Notes: generated by a model from the letters alone, not told the origin. 9,488 nucleotides of DNA from an uncultured Burkholderiales bacterium (GCA_903898725.1 CAIUGQ010000046.1:1-9488), one strand, 5' to 3'; shown: positions 1 through 6,918, counted from the stretch's first letter. A program made the numbers and translations.

Positions 1-284
1 CGCAGGACGACACCAACGCGCGGCTCACCGTGAGCTTCCTGCCCGCGCTGCTGCGCTGGCTGCCCGTGGGCCGCGGCAACTACTGGGTGATCGAGCTGGA
101 CCCGGCGTACCGATGGGTGATGGTCGGCGAGCCGCGCCGCGAGTACCTGTGGGTGCTCGCACGCGAGCCGGCGCTGCCGGCGGGCACGCTCGAGTCGCTG
201 CTCGGGCGCGCCCGCGAGGCGGGCTTCCCGGTCGAGCGCGTGATGCTCAGCGCGCAGCGCCCCCCACCGGGTCCGGCGAAGTGA
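1..284 (+). CDS. Lipocalin family protein (Blc-like), 3' end only
   Basis: This is the C-terminal 93 residues of a Blc-type bacterial lipocalin; the gene begins before the window and the reading frame runs from base 3. The visible part matches the last strands of the beta-barrel in this family: an N-A-R-L-T-V-S-F strand, then G-N-Y-W-V-I-E-L-D-P-x-Y-R-W, then a E-P-x-R-x-Y-L-W-V-L-A-R strand, and a final helix (about TLESLLGRAREAGF) packing against the barrel. Blc proteins are usually outer-membrane lipoproteins that bind fatty acids or lysophospholipids and are often induced by envelope stress; the lipoprotein signal would lie outside the window. A GTG at 30 could be taken as a start but it falls inside a conserved strand, so the ORF is a fragment rather than a small gene. 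The stop at 282-284 lies inside the convergent CoA-transferase gene. Its role looks unrelated to the rest of the locus. Confidence 0.88.
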   Translation, partial: QDDTNARLTVSFLPALLRWLPVGRGNYWVIELDPAYRWVMVGEPRREYLWVLAREPALPAGTLESLLGRAREAGFPVERVMLSAQRPPPGPAK

Positions 285-1440
285 GCAGCGCCGCGGTGTG
301 CTCGCCCAGTCGCGGCGCACGCCCCGGCGCTTCGGGCGCACGGCGGTCCCACTTCGCGCCCGGACCGATGTCGAGCACCGCCCCGCCGGGATAGTCGACA
401 CGCGTCACCGGCGCCGTCGCGAGCCCGCCCTGCGACCACTCGCCCATGAACTCCGCGAGCGAGCGCACGCGTGCGGCGGGCACCCCGAGCGCGGCGAGCG
501 CGGTCTCAAGCGCGACGGCCTCGTGCTGCGCGAACGCCGCCACGAGCCGGGCGTGCAGCGCGCCGGCGTCGCGCGCCACCACGAAGCCCGCGCCGCGCGC
601 GAGGGCCTCGACGTCGAGCAGCGCCGCATCCTGCAGCACCCATTCGATGCCGAGCGCGCGGCACAGCGTCGCGAACTGCGCCGGCGTGTTCGCCGCAGTC
701 GCGATCCAGCCGTCCGAGCACCGGAAGGTCGCCGCCCCGGGGCTGCCCGAGAAGCCGCGGTTGCCGGGCCGCGGCCGATCGCGTCCCTCGAACGCCGCCT
801 GCACCGCGGGCGACAGCATCAGGTGGGCGGCCGCCTGCACCATCGACACGTCGAGGTACGCACCCTCGCCGGAGCGTGCGCGCCGCAGCAGCGCCGCCAG
901 CACCGACTGCGCGGCCACCATGCCGGCGGCTGCATCGATCACCGGAAAGCCGACCTTCACCGGCGGGTCGCCCTCCTCGCCCTGCAGCGACATCATCCCG
1001 GTGAACGCCTGCACCACATGGTCGTACGCACCGCGCGGCCCCCACTCGCCCTCCTGCCCGTAGCCCGAGATCGACGCGTAGACGACCGACGGGTTGAGCG
1101 CGCGCACCGCGTCGTAGCCGAGCCCGAGCCGCTCGACGACGCCGGGCCGGAAGTTCTCGATGAACACGTCGGCCTCGCGCGCGAGCGCGAGCAGCGCGGC
1201 CACGCCCGCGGGCGTCTTGAGGTCGACGACGACCGAGCGCTTGCCCGCGTTGATCGTCGCGAAGCCCACCGACACCCCTGCATCGACCGCTGTGCGTCCG
1301 CCACCGGCCCGAAGCACGTCGCCGCCCTCGGGCTCGACCTTCACGACGTCCGCGCCGTAGTGCGCCAGGTAGTGGCCGCAGGTCGGCCCCGCGATCACGT
1401 GCGACAGGTCGACGACCCGCATGCCTTCCATCGGCTTCAT
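247..1440 (-). CDS. Class III CoA-transferase (CaiB/BaiF family)
   Basis: This 397-residue protein should transfer CoA from an acyl-CoA donor to a carboxylic acid, or act as a related acyl-CoA racemase, in the cytoplasm. The N-terminus has the family pattern: M-R-V-V-D-L-S-H-V-I-A-G-P near 7-19, G-A-D-V-V-K-V-E-P near 29-37, N-A-G-K-R-S-V near 64-70, D-V-F-I-E-N-F-R-P-G near 91-100, and Y-A-S-I-S-G-Y-G near 121-128. Asp169, in the F-P-V-I-D-A-A-A-G segment, is placed like the catalytic aspartate of formyl-CoA transferase (acyl-anhydride former). The length of about 400 residues is normal. The start ATG at 1440 overlaps the stop of the upstream receptor gene as ATGA, with a weak GGTGGGGG ribosome-binding stretch 10 nt upstream, so translational coupling is likely. 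The acid substrate cannot be named. By context it would activate the acid brought in by the receptor or released after desulfation (inference). Confidence 0.93.
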   Translation of the reverse strand: MKPMEGMRVVDLSHVIAGPTCGHYLAHYGADVVKVEPEGGDVLRAGGGRTAVDAGVSVGFATINAGKRSVVVDLKTPAGVAALLALAREADVFIENFRPGVVERLGLGYDAVRALNPSVVYASISGYGQEGEWGPRGAYDHVVQAFTGMMSLQGEEGDPPVKVGFPVIDAAAGMVAAQSVLAALLRRARSGEGAYLDVSMVQAAAHLMLSPAVQAAFEGRDRPRPGNRGFSGSPGAATFRCSDGWIATAANTPAQFATLCRALGIEWVLQDAALLDVEALARGAGFVVARDAGALHARLVAAFAQHEAVALETALAALGVPAARVRSLAEFMGEWSQGGLATAPVTRVDYPGGAVLDIGPGAKWDRRAPEAPGRAPRLGEHTAALLTSPDPVGGAAR

Positions 1441-2426
1441 GACGGCGTGGCCCCCACCAGCTTGACGATCCGTGTCCACTTCTCGACCTCGGCGCGCATG
1501 AACTCGGCGAACGCCGCCGGCGAGGCCGACAGCACGACGTCGGTGCCGCTCTGCTCGTAGAACTCGCGCACGACCGGCGACTCGTGGGCGGCGCGCGTGG
1601 TGGCGGCCAGCCGGTCGATCACCTCGCGCGGCGTGCCCGCCGGCGTCCAGAAGCCACTCCACGACTCCTGCACCATCAGCTCCGAGCCGAACAGCTCGCG
1701 CAGGGTCGGCACCTCGGGCAGCGGCCGGATGCGCTGCGCGGTGGTGACCGCGAGCGGCCTCACCTTGCCCTGCACGATCGCGGGCATCGCGGTCGACGCG
1801 ATCGGGAACGCGAACTGCACCTGTCCGCCGAGCAGCCCCGGCACGATCTCCACCGAGCCGCGGAACGGCACGTGCACCGCATCGAGCTCGAGCACCTTGC
1901 ACAGGGTGCCGCCCGCGAGGTGCGCGGCCGTGCCCACGCCGCCCGAGCCGTAGTTGAACGCCGAGGGCTTGGCCTTCACCGCGGCGGCCAGCTCCCGGGC
2001 GCTGCGGTAGGGCGCGTCGGCGGGCACGACCAGCACCGCGCCGCCGCTCGAGACCTGGGTGATGGCGTCGAAGCTCCTGAGCGGGTCGAACTTCACCGCC
2101 GGCTGCATCGCCTTGTTGATGAGGTGCGTGCTGCTGCCGATCAGCACCGTGTAGCCGTCGGGCGGCAGCGTCGCCACCACCTCGCCCGCGACGATGCCGC
2201 CGGCGCCGACCTTGTTCTCGACGATCACGTTGACGCCGAGCGCTCGGGCGAGCTCGGGCGCGAGCTTGCGCGCCTGCAGGTCGGGGCCGCCGCCCGCCGC
2301 GTAGGGCACGACGAGCCGCACGGGGCGAGTCGGCCAGCTCGACTGCGCGGCGCCCGGGCCGGCGGCAGCGGCGAGCGCCAGGCCCGCGGCATGGCCGAGC
2401 CAGTGTCGGCGAGAGGGGTCGGTCAT
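1437..2426 (-). CDS. Bug/TctC-type tripartite tricarboxylate transporter substrate-binding protein (receptor 1)
   Basis: This 329-residue periplasmic receptor is of the Bug (TctC) family, which captures carboxylates and other small organic anions for TctAB-type secondary transporters. The signal peptide has a twin-arginine start (S-R-R-H-W-L-G, residues 5-11), a hydrophobic alanine/leucine stretch, and a likely cut after Ala27 (G-A-A before Q). The mature protein opens with W-P-T-R-P-V-R-L-V-V-P-Y and the first ligand loop A-A-G-G-G-P-D (43-49). Other family marks are I-V-E-N-K (68-72), P-P-D-G-Y-T (88-93), G-S-G-G-V-G-T-A-A-H-L (160-170), V-H-V-P-F-R-G (184-190) and P-L-P-E-V-P-T (235-241). 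AGGAGA sits 5 nt before the ATG, which fixes the start. It is first in a two-gene operon with the CoA-transferase and is divergent from the sulfatase operon. No TctA or TctB gene is present in the window. The ligand is unknown. Confidence 0.94.
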   Translation of the reverse strand: MTDPSRRHWLGHAAGLALAAAAGPGAAQSSWPTRPVRLVVPYAAGGGPDLQARKLAPELARALGVNVIVENKVGAGGIVAGEVVATLPPDGYTVLIGSSTHLINKAMQPAVKFDPLRSFDAITQVSSGGAVLVVPADAPYRSARELAAAVKAKPSAFNYGSGGVGTAAHLAGGTLCKVLELDAVHVPFRGSVEIVPGLLGGQVQFAFPIASTAMPAIVQGKVRPLAVTTAQRIRPLPEVPTLRELFGSELMVQESWSGFWTPAGTPREVIDRLAATTRAAHESPVVREFYEQSGTDVVLSASPAAFAEFMRAEVEKWTRIVKLVGATPS

Positions 2427-2447
2427 CGGCGTCTCCTGCGGTGGATC

Positions 2448-2471
2448 CAGGTTGACCTGTCATAACAGGTC
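2448..2471. promoter_or_regulatory. Candidate operator in the divergent control region
   Basis: A perfect inverted repeat, GACCTGT at 2454-2460 and ACAGGTC at 2465-2471 separated by CATA, is the most symmetric element between the two divergent operons. A third half-site, CAGGT at 2448-2452, forms a second overlapping inverted repeat with ACCTG at 2455-2459 (2-nt spacer). The site covers the candidate -35 and spacer of the plus-strand promoter, which would suit a repressor. The size and spacing fit a dimeric helix-turn-helix regulator such as a GntR (FCD) or similar protein, but no regulator gene is in the window and the family is not determined. Confidence 0.55.
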
Positions 2472-2481
2472 GACATAGGAT
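2452..2481 (+). promoter_or_regulatory. Candidate sigma70-type promoter for the sulfatase operon
   Basis: TTGACC at 2452-2457 matches the -35 consensus at five of six bases. TAGGAT at 2476-2481, after an 18-bp spacer, matches the -10 consensus at four of six. Transcription would start near 2488, giving a leader of about 70 nt before the sulfatase 1 start. The inverted repeat overlaps it. No convincing promoter for the minus-strand operon could be picked in the same interval. Confidence 0.35.
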
Positions 2482-2541
2482 ACGGCCAGCCGAGGAGGCA
2501 TGGCGAGCCGACGCGCAGACGCGGTGCGCACGAGCCCGCCC

Positions 2542-2549
2542 GGAGGAGA
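2542..2549 (+). promoter_or_regulatory. Ribosome binding site that decides the sulfatase 1 start
   Basis: GGAGGAGA ends 7 nt before the ATG at 2557. This is far better placed than the AGGAGG at 2493-2498, which is only 1 nt from the in-frame ATG at 2500. The protein from 2557 begins M-T-D, as sulfatase 2 does, which supports the downstream start. Confidence 0.7.
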
Positions 2550-2556
2550 CACCCCC

Positions 2557-4809
2557 ATGACCGACGACACCCGGAGCCATCCCGGCTTCGGCGGCCGCAT
2601 CGGCCGCACCCGCGAGCAGTCCGAGGCCTGGTGGCCGCCGGTCGCCGGCGCGCCGCCCGGCAGCCCGAACGTCGTCGTGATCTACATGGACGACATGGGC
2701 TGGGCCGATGTCGGCTGCTACGGCTCCGAGATCGAGACGCCGAACATCGACGCCCTCGCCGCGCGCGGGCTGCGCTTCAACCACTACACGACGCATCCGA
2801 TCTGCTCGCCGGCGCGTGCCGCGCTGCTGACCGGCCGCAACGCGCACTCGGTGGCCACCGGCTGGCTGTCGAACAACAACCCGGGCTTCCCCGGCTACTC
2901 GGGCGACATCCCGCTCGCCGCGCCGACCCTCGCCGAGACGCTGCGCGCCGCCGGCTGGGCGACCATCGGCATCGGCAAGTGGCACAACGCGACCAACGGC
3001 GCGACACCCAACGCGCACTGGCCCACCGCCCGCGGCTTCGACCGGTTCTACGGCTTCCTCGAGGGCGAGACCAGCTACTTCTTTCCCGCGCGCATCGTCC
3101 ACAACAACATCGTCGCGCCGATCGACCAGTACCCGGCCGACTACTACGCGACCGACGACTGGACCGACCACGCGATTCGCTTCGTGCGCGAGGTCCGCAA
3201 CGAGCGGCCCGCGCAGCCGTTCTTCCTCTACCTCGCGTACAACGCGGTGCACGGTCCGCTGCAGGCGAAGGACGTCGACCTCGCGAAGTACCGCGGCCGC
3301 TACGACGCCGGCTGGGACGCGCTGCGCGCGGCGCGCCTGGCCAGGCAGAAGGCGCTCGGCCTCGTGCCGGCCGACACCGCGCTGTCGCCGCGCGACCCGT
3401 CCGTGCCCGCCTGGGACGACGTGCCCGACGACCAGCGGGCGATGTTCGTGCGGCACATGGAGACCTATGCCGCGATGCTCGACTGCGTCGACCAGAACGT
3501 CGGCCGGCTGACGGACCTGCTGCGCGAGCTGGGCGAGCTCGACAACACCATCGTCGTCTTCTCGTCGGACAACGGCGGCACCAGCTCGGGCGGCCCGACG
3601 GGCGCGCTCTGGTTCAACCGGCGCTTCGCCGGCCTGGCCCCGCTGCCGGTCGAGTCCGACCTCGAGCGTCAGGACTGGATCGGCACCGGCCGCACCGCGG
3701 CGCTCTACCCGATGGGCTGGGGCCAGGTCAGCAACACGCCGTTCCCCTCGTACAAGACCTACACCGGCGGCGGCGGACGGCGGGTGAGCTTCATCGTGTC
3801 CTGGCCGAAGGGCATCACCGACGCGGGCGCGGTCCGCACGCAGTTCGCGCATGTCACCGACGTGATGCCGACGCTGCTCGAGCTCACCGGGGCGCCGCCG
3901 CTCACGGTCTCGCACGGCGAGCCCGCGTGGCCGATGCAGGGCGCGAGCCTCGCCTCCGTGATGCGTTCGGTCGAGGCGCCCGCGCCGCGCACCGAGCAGT
4001 ACTACGAGTGCTGGGCGAACCGCGCGTACTGGCGCGACGGCTGGATCGCGGTCTCGCTGCAGAAGCGCGGCGGCGAGATCGACTTCGACAGCTGGACGCT
4101 GCACCACCAGCCGAGCGACTTCTCCGAATCGGTCGACGTCGCGGCCGAGCACCCCGAGGTGCTGCGCTCGCTCGTCGAGGCCTTCGACGCGGCGGCCTGG
4201 GCGAACACGGTCTATCCGCTCGACAACCGCGCCCCGATCCAGAAGTTCAACCAGCTGCCGCCCCACCAGCGCCCGCCCGCCGCCGGCAACCGGCGCCGCT
4301 TCGTGCCGGGCGGCCAGACCGTGCACCGCGGCACGATCGTGCCGCTGATCACCGACCGGAGCTTTCGCATCGAGGTGCGCATCGAGCACGGCGCGCGCGA
4401 TGCGGGCGTGCTGTTCGCGATCGGCGAGGTGATCGGCGGCATGGTGCTGTGGGTCGAGGACGGCGCGCTGCGCTTCCTCTACAACGGCTTCGGCGAGTTC
4501 AGCGAGCTGGCCGCGCGGCCGCTCGCCGCCGGCGCACGCACCGTCGGCCTCGAGTACGAGGCGCTCGGCGGACGACGCGGCCGCGGCCGCCTGTTCGCCG
4601 GCGACGGCACGCACGGCGAGTGGGGCGGCCTGTCGCCCTCGCTGATGATGGGCTTCCACGAGGGCCTGGACATCGGCCTGGAACGCCGGGCCCCGGTCAA
4701 CTGGCCGCTGTGGGAGCAGCACGGCGCGTACCGCTACGGCGGCACGATCCACGACCTCACCATCGAGTCGGGCGCGTTCGCGCCGGACGCACCGCACGCG
4801 AAGGGATGA
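2557..4809 (+). CDS. Arylsulfatase-type sulfatase 1 (type I, formylglycine-dependent), large form with C-terminal beta domain
   Basis: This 750-residue enzyme should hydrolyse a sulfate ester to an alcohol and sulfate. It carries the complete type I sulfatase site: metal ligands Asp45-Asp46 (M-D-D-M-G), Cys83 in C-S-P-A-R (83-87), which becomes formylglycine, with L-T-G-R-N just after, Lys141/His143 in G-K-W-H, His232 in A-V-H-G-P, Asp338-Asn339 in S-D-N-G, and Lys400. There is no signal peptide, so it should act in the cytoplasm. The N-terminal G-R-I-G-R-T-x-x-x-S-x-x-W-W motif and the length resemble the large mycobacterial AtsA/AtsD-like group rather than the shorter Pseudomonas AtsA. Residues from about 585 on look beta-rich (F-R-I-E-V-R-I-E, G-V-L-F-A-I-G, G-A-L-R-F-L-Y-N), possibly a LamG/concanavalin-like domain. 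The start at 2557 is chosen on ribosome-binding-site spacing and similarity to sulfatase 2; an in-frame ATG at 2500 would add 19 residues. It leads the plus-strand operon. The substrate is unknown. Confidence 0.93.
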   Translation: MTDDTRSHPGFGGRIGRTREQSEAWWPPVAGAPPGSPNVVVIYMDDMGWADVGCYGSEIETPNIDALAARGLRFNHYTTHPICSPARAALLTGRNAHSVATGWLSNNNPGFPGYSGDIPLAAPTLAETLRAAGWATIGIGKWHNATNGATPNAHWPTARGFDRFYGFLEGETSYFFPARIVHNNIVAPIDQYPADYYATDDWTDHAIRFVREVRNERPAQPFFLYLAYNAVHGPLQAKDVDLAKYRGRYDAGWDALRAARLARQKALGLVPADTALSPRDPSVPAWDDVPDDQRAMFVRHMETYAAMLDCVDQNVGRLTDLLRELGELDNTIVVFSSDNGGTSSGGPTGALWFNRRFAGLAPLPVESDLERQDWIGTGRTAALYPMGWGQVSNTPFPSYKTYTGGGGRRVSFIVSWPKGITDAGAVRTQFAHVTDVMPTLLELTGAPPLTVSHGEPAWPMQGASLASVMRSVEAPAPRTEQYYECWANRAYWRDGWIAVSLQKRGGEIDFDSWTLHHQPSDFSESVDVAAEHPEVLRSLVEAFDAAAWANTVYPLDNRAPIQKFNQLPPHQRPPAAGNRRRFVPGGQTVHRGTIVPLITDRSFRIEVRIEHGARDAGVLFAIGEVIGGMVLWVEDGALRFLYNGFGEFSELAARPLAAGARTVGLEYEALGGRRGRGRLFAGDGTHGEWGGLSPSLMMGFHEGLDIGLERRAPVNWPLWEQHGAYRYGGTIHDLTIESGAFAPDAPHAKG

Positions 4810-4816
4810 CGCCGCC

Positions 4817-5839
4817 GTGAACGACCACCCGCTGCCGTACTGTCCGATGCAGGCTGACGCCGGACGCGCCGGCCGGCGGCGTGCGCTGCACGGCCTGTCG
4901 GCCGCCGCGCTGGGTGCGCTCGCACCGGCGGTGCGTGCGCAGGAGGTCTGGCCGTCGCGGCCGCTGCGCCTGGTCGTGCCGTTCGCGCCCGGCGGCATCA
5001 GCGACATCATGGCGCGCACGGTAGGCAAGGCGCTCGGCGAATCGCTCGGACAGTCGGTGCTCGTCGAGAACCGCCCGGGCGGGGGCACCGTCACCGGTAC
5101 CGAGGCGGTGGTCCGCGCCAAGCCCGACGGGTACACGCTGCTGCTGGTGTCCGCGCCCATCGCCACCAACCCCGGCCTCTATCCGAAGCTGCCCTACGAC
5201 GCGCTGCGCGACCTCGCGCCGCTGATCGCGCTGTCGGCGCAGGGCTTCGTGGTCTCGGTCCATCCGAAGCAGCCGTGGCGCGGCTTCGGCGAGCTGATGG
5301 CGGCCGCGCGCACCGCCGAGATCCCGTACGCCTCGCCCGGCATCGGCACGCTGATGCACCTCACCGGACAGCTCGCCTACGCCGAGTACGGCACGCGCTT
5401 CATCCACGTGCCCTACAAGGGCAGCGGCCCGGCGCTGCAGGACGCGATCAGCGGCCAGGTGCCGGTGATCGTCGATCCGGCCTCGACCTCGCTGCAGCCG
5501 CTGCGCGCCGGCCAGCTCCGCGCGCTCGCGGTCACGCATCCGACACGGCTGTCGAACCTGCCCGACGTGCCGACGGTGCGCGAGCTCGGCTTCCCGAAGC
5601 TCGAGGCCGCCGCCTTCTCCGGCCTGATGCTGCCGGCCGGCACGCCCGCGCCGATCGTCGCCCGCCTGCATGCCGAGCTGGCCCGCGCGCTCGAGAGCAC
5701 CGAGGTGCGCGAGCGTCTCGTCGTGCAGCTCGGCCAGACGCTGCCCGGCGGCTCGCCCGAGGACTTCGGCCGCACGATCCGCACCGAGACCGAACGCTGG
5801 GCGCCGCTGGTGCGGCGTCTGGGCATCACTGCAGACTGA
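4817..5839 (+). CDS. Bug/TctC-type tripartite tricarboxylate transporter substrate-binding protein (receptor 2)
   Basis: This periplasmic solute-binding receptor has 340 residues if it starts at GTG 4817. An ATG at 4847, ten codons in, is possible but has no ribosome binding site, whereas AAGGGA lies about 10 nt before the GTG; the start remains uncertain. The signal peptide contains R-R-R-A-L-H-G-L (20-27), a hydrophobic alanine/leucine core, and a likely cut after Ala41 (V-R-A before Q). Family marks are W-P-S-R-P-L-R-L-V-V-P-F (45-56) with ligand loop A-P-G-G-I-S-D (57-63), L-V-E-N-R-P-G-G-G-T (82-91), K-P-D-G-Y-T-L (102-108), I-H-V-P-Y-K-G (196-202) and L-P-D-V-P-T-V-R-E-L-G (248-258). 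These are the most canonical Bug motifs of the three receptors here. It starts 7 nt after the sulfatase 1 stop, so the two are probably co-translated. The likely ligand class is organic anions; the exact one is unknown. Confidence 0.93.
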   Translation: MNDHPLPYCPMQADAGRAGRRRALHGLSAAALGALAPAVRAQEVWPSRPLRLVVPFAPGGISDIMARTVGKALGESLGQSVLVENRPGGGTVTGTEAVVRAKPDGYTLLLVSAPIATNPGLYPKLPYDALRDLAPLIALSAQGFVVSVHPKQPWRGFGELMAAARTAEIPYASPGIGTLMHLTGQLAYAEYGTRFIHVPYKGSGPALQDAISGQVPVIVDPASTSLQPLRAGQLRALAVTHPTRLSNLPDVPTVRELGFPKLEAAAFSGLMLPAGTPAPIVARLHAELARALESTEVRERLVVQLGQTLPGGSPEDFGRTIRTETERWAPLVRRLGITAD

Positions 5840-5852
5840 CCCGACCGACCCG

Positions 5853-5886
5853 GTCCATCCCCCCCGACAGTCCATCACCCCCGACA
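5853..5886 (+). repeat. 17-bp tandem duplication, two copies
   Basis: GTCCATCCCCCCCGACA at 5853-5869 is followed directly by GTCCATCACCCCCGACA at 5870-5886, with a single mismatch. The pair makes up about half of the 64-bp gap between receptor genes 2 and 3 and ends 4 nt before the receptor 3 ribosome binding site. It is probably a recent slippage duplication; no function is evident. Confidence 0.8.
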
Positions 5887-5903
5887 AGACAGGAGCCTCG
5901 CCC

Positions 5904-6911
5904 ATGACCTCGTCTCGCCTCGTCGCTGCCGGCAGCCGCCGCACCCTCATCAAGGCCGCGACCGCCGCGGCGACCCTGGCCGCCGTCGGCACCGCGCGCG
6001 CGCAGGCCTGGCCTGCGGGCAAGCCGATCCGCCTCGTGCTGCCCAGCGGCGCCGGCGGCGGCGCCGACATCTTCGGCCGCTTCATGGCCGAGTGGCTGTC
6101 GAAGGAACTCGGCACCAACGTGATCGTCGACAACAAGCCCGGCGCCAACGGCCTGCTCGCCACGCAGGAAGTCGCGCGCGCCGCGCCCGACGGCTTCACG
6201 CTGCTGGTCTCGTTCACCGGGGCCACCGTCGCGAACAAGCTGCTGATGCTCAAGCCGCCCGTGGATCCGCTGAACGACATCGTGCCCATCGCCCGCATCG
6301 GCGGCGGGGGCGGCAACATGGTGGTGGTGAACCCCTCGCTGCCGGTGAAGAACATGCGCGAGCTGGTCGAGTACGTGAAGACGCGCAACGACCTGTCGTA
6401 CGCATCGTGGGGCATCGGCTCGGGCGGTCATCTGGCGATGGAGTCGCTCAAGATGCAGTCGGGCATGAAGATGGTCCACGTGCCCTACAAGACCGTCGCG
6501 CAGATCCCGCCGGACGTGATCTCGGGCGTGATGCCGATCGCGACGATCGACGCCGCCTCCCCGCTGCCGCACCTGCGCTCCGGTCGGATGCGGGCGATCG
6601 GCACGCTGTCGGGCGAGCGGCTGCCGCAGATCAAGGACATCCCGACCGTGATGGAGCAGGGCTTCAAGCTCGACGCGTTCCCCTGGTACGGCCTGTTCGG
6701 GCCGAAGGGGCTGCCGCGCGAGATCGTCGAGCGCATGAACGCGACGCTCAACCGCTGGATGGTGCTGCCGGAGGTGGCCGAGTTCTTCGACCAGAAGCAG
6801 AACGGGCCGGCGCCGAAGCCGCTGACGGTCGCCGAGTTCGAGAAGCTGATCCAGAGCGACCTGGTGAGCTGGAAGCAGCTGATCGACGTGGCGGGCGTCA
6901 AGCCGGAGTGA
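5904..6911 (+). CDS. Bug/TctC-type tripartite tricarboxylate transporter substrate-binding protein (receptor 3)
   Basis: This 335-residue periplasmic receptor has a clear twin-arginine signal, S-R-R-T-L-I-K (11-17), close to the Tat consensus, followed by an alanine-rich hydrophobic stretch and a likely cut after Ala33 (A-R-A before Q). The mature region has K-P-I-R-L-V-L-P (40-47) and the ligand loop S-G-A-G-G-G-A-D (48-55), then V-D-N-K-P-G-A-N-G (75-83), A-P-D-G-F-T-L-L (94-101), V-H-V-P-Y-K-T (191-197) and I-P-T-V-M-E-Q-G (246-253). It departs from receptors 1 and 2 at ligand loops (P-S-G in place of P-Y/F-A, K-T in place of K/R-G) and has a run of five glycines at 133-137, so it probably binds a different ligand. 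AGGAG at 5891-5895 lies 8 nt before the ATG. The reading frame is open further upstream into receptor gene 2, but the signal peptide and ribosome binding site set the start at 5904. Confidence 0.94.
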   Translation: MTSSRLVAAGSRRTLIKAATAAATLAAVGTARAQAWPAGKPIRLVLPSGAGGGADIFGRFMAEWLSKELGTNVIVDNKPGANGLLATQEVARAAPDGFTLLVSFTGATVANKLLMLKPPVDPLNDIVPIARIGGGGGNMVVVNPSLPVKNMRELVEYVKTRNDLSYASWGIGSGGHLAMESLKMQSGMKMVHVPYKTVAQIPPDVISGVMPIATIDAASPLPHLRSGRMRAIGTLSGERLPQIKDIPTVMEQGFKLDAFPWYGLFGPKGLPREIVERMNATLNRWMVLPEVAEFFDQKQNGPAPKPLTVAEFEKLIQSDLVSWKQLIDVAGVKPE

Positions 6912-6918
6912 GCGCAGC

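Noticed and set aside
2442..2449. TGGATCCA 8-bp palindrome in the divergent region as a separate operator
   Set aside because: Short, contains a common restriction-site palindrome, has no spacer structure or second copy, and is expected by chance at this length more easily than the 7+7 repeat beside it.
4806..4809. ATGA overlap at the sulfatase 1 stop as a coupled start for receptor 2
   Set aside because: The ATG at 4806 is not in the receptor 2 reading frame; the GTG at 4817 is.
247..5169. Very long open frame on the minus strand (about 1640 codons) reaching far upstream of the CoA-transferase
   Set aside because: Only the last 397 codons resemble a protein family. The rest is antisense to sulfatase 1 and parts of both receptor genes, arginine/alanine-rich, and open only because stop codons are rare in GC-rich antisense frames.
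5670..5903. Upstream in-frame extension of receptor 3 into receptor gene 2
   Set aside because: A good ribosome binding site and a complete signal peptide begin at 5904; the extension is a shifted-frame reading of receptor 2.
4757..6415. Open minus-strand frame of about 550 codons opposite receptors 2 and 3
   Set aside because: No family resemblance; it spans two convincing plus-strand genes and their gap.
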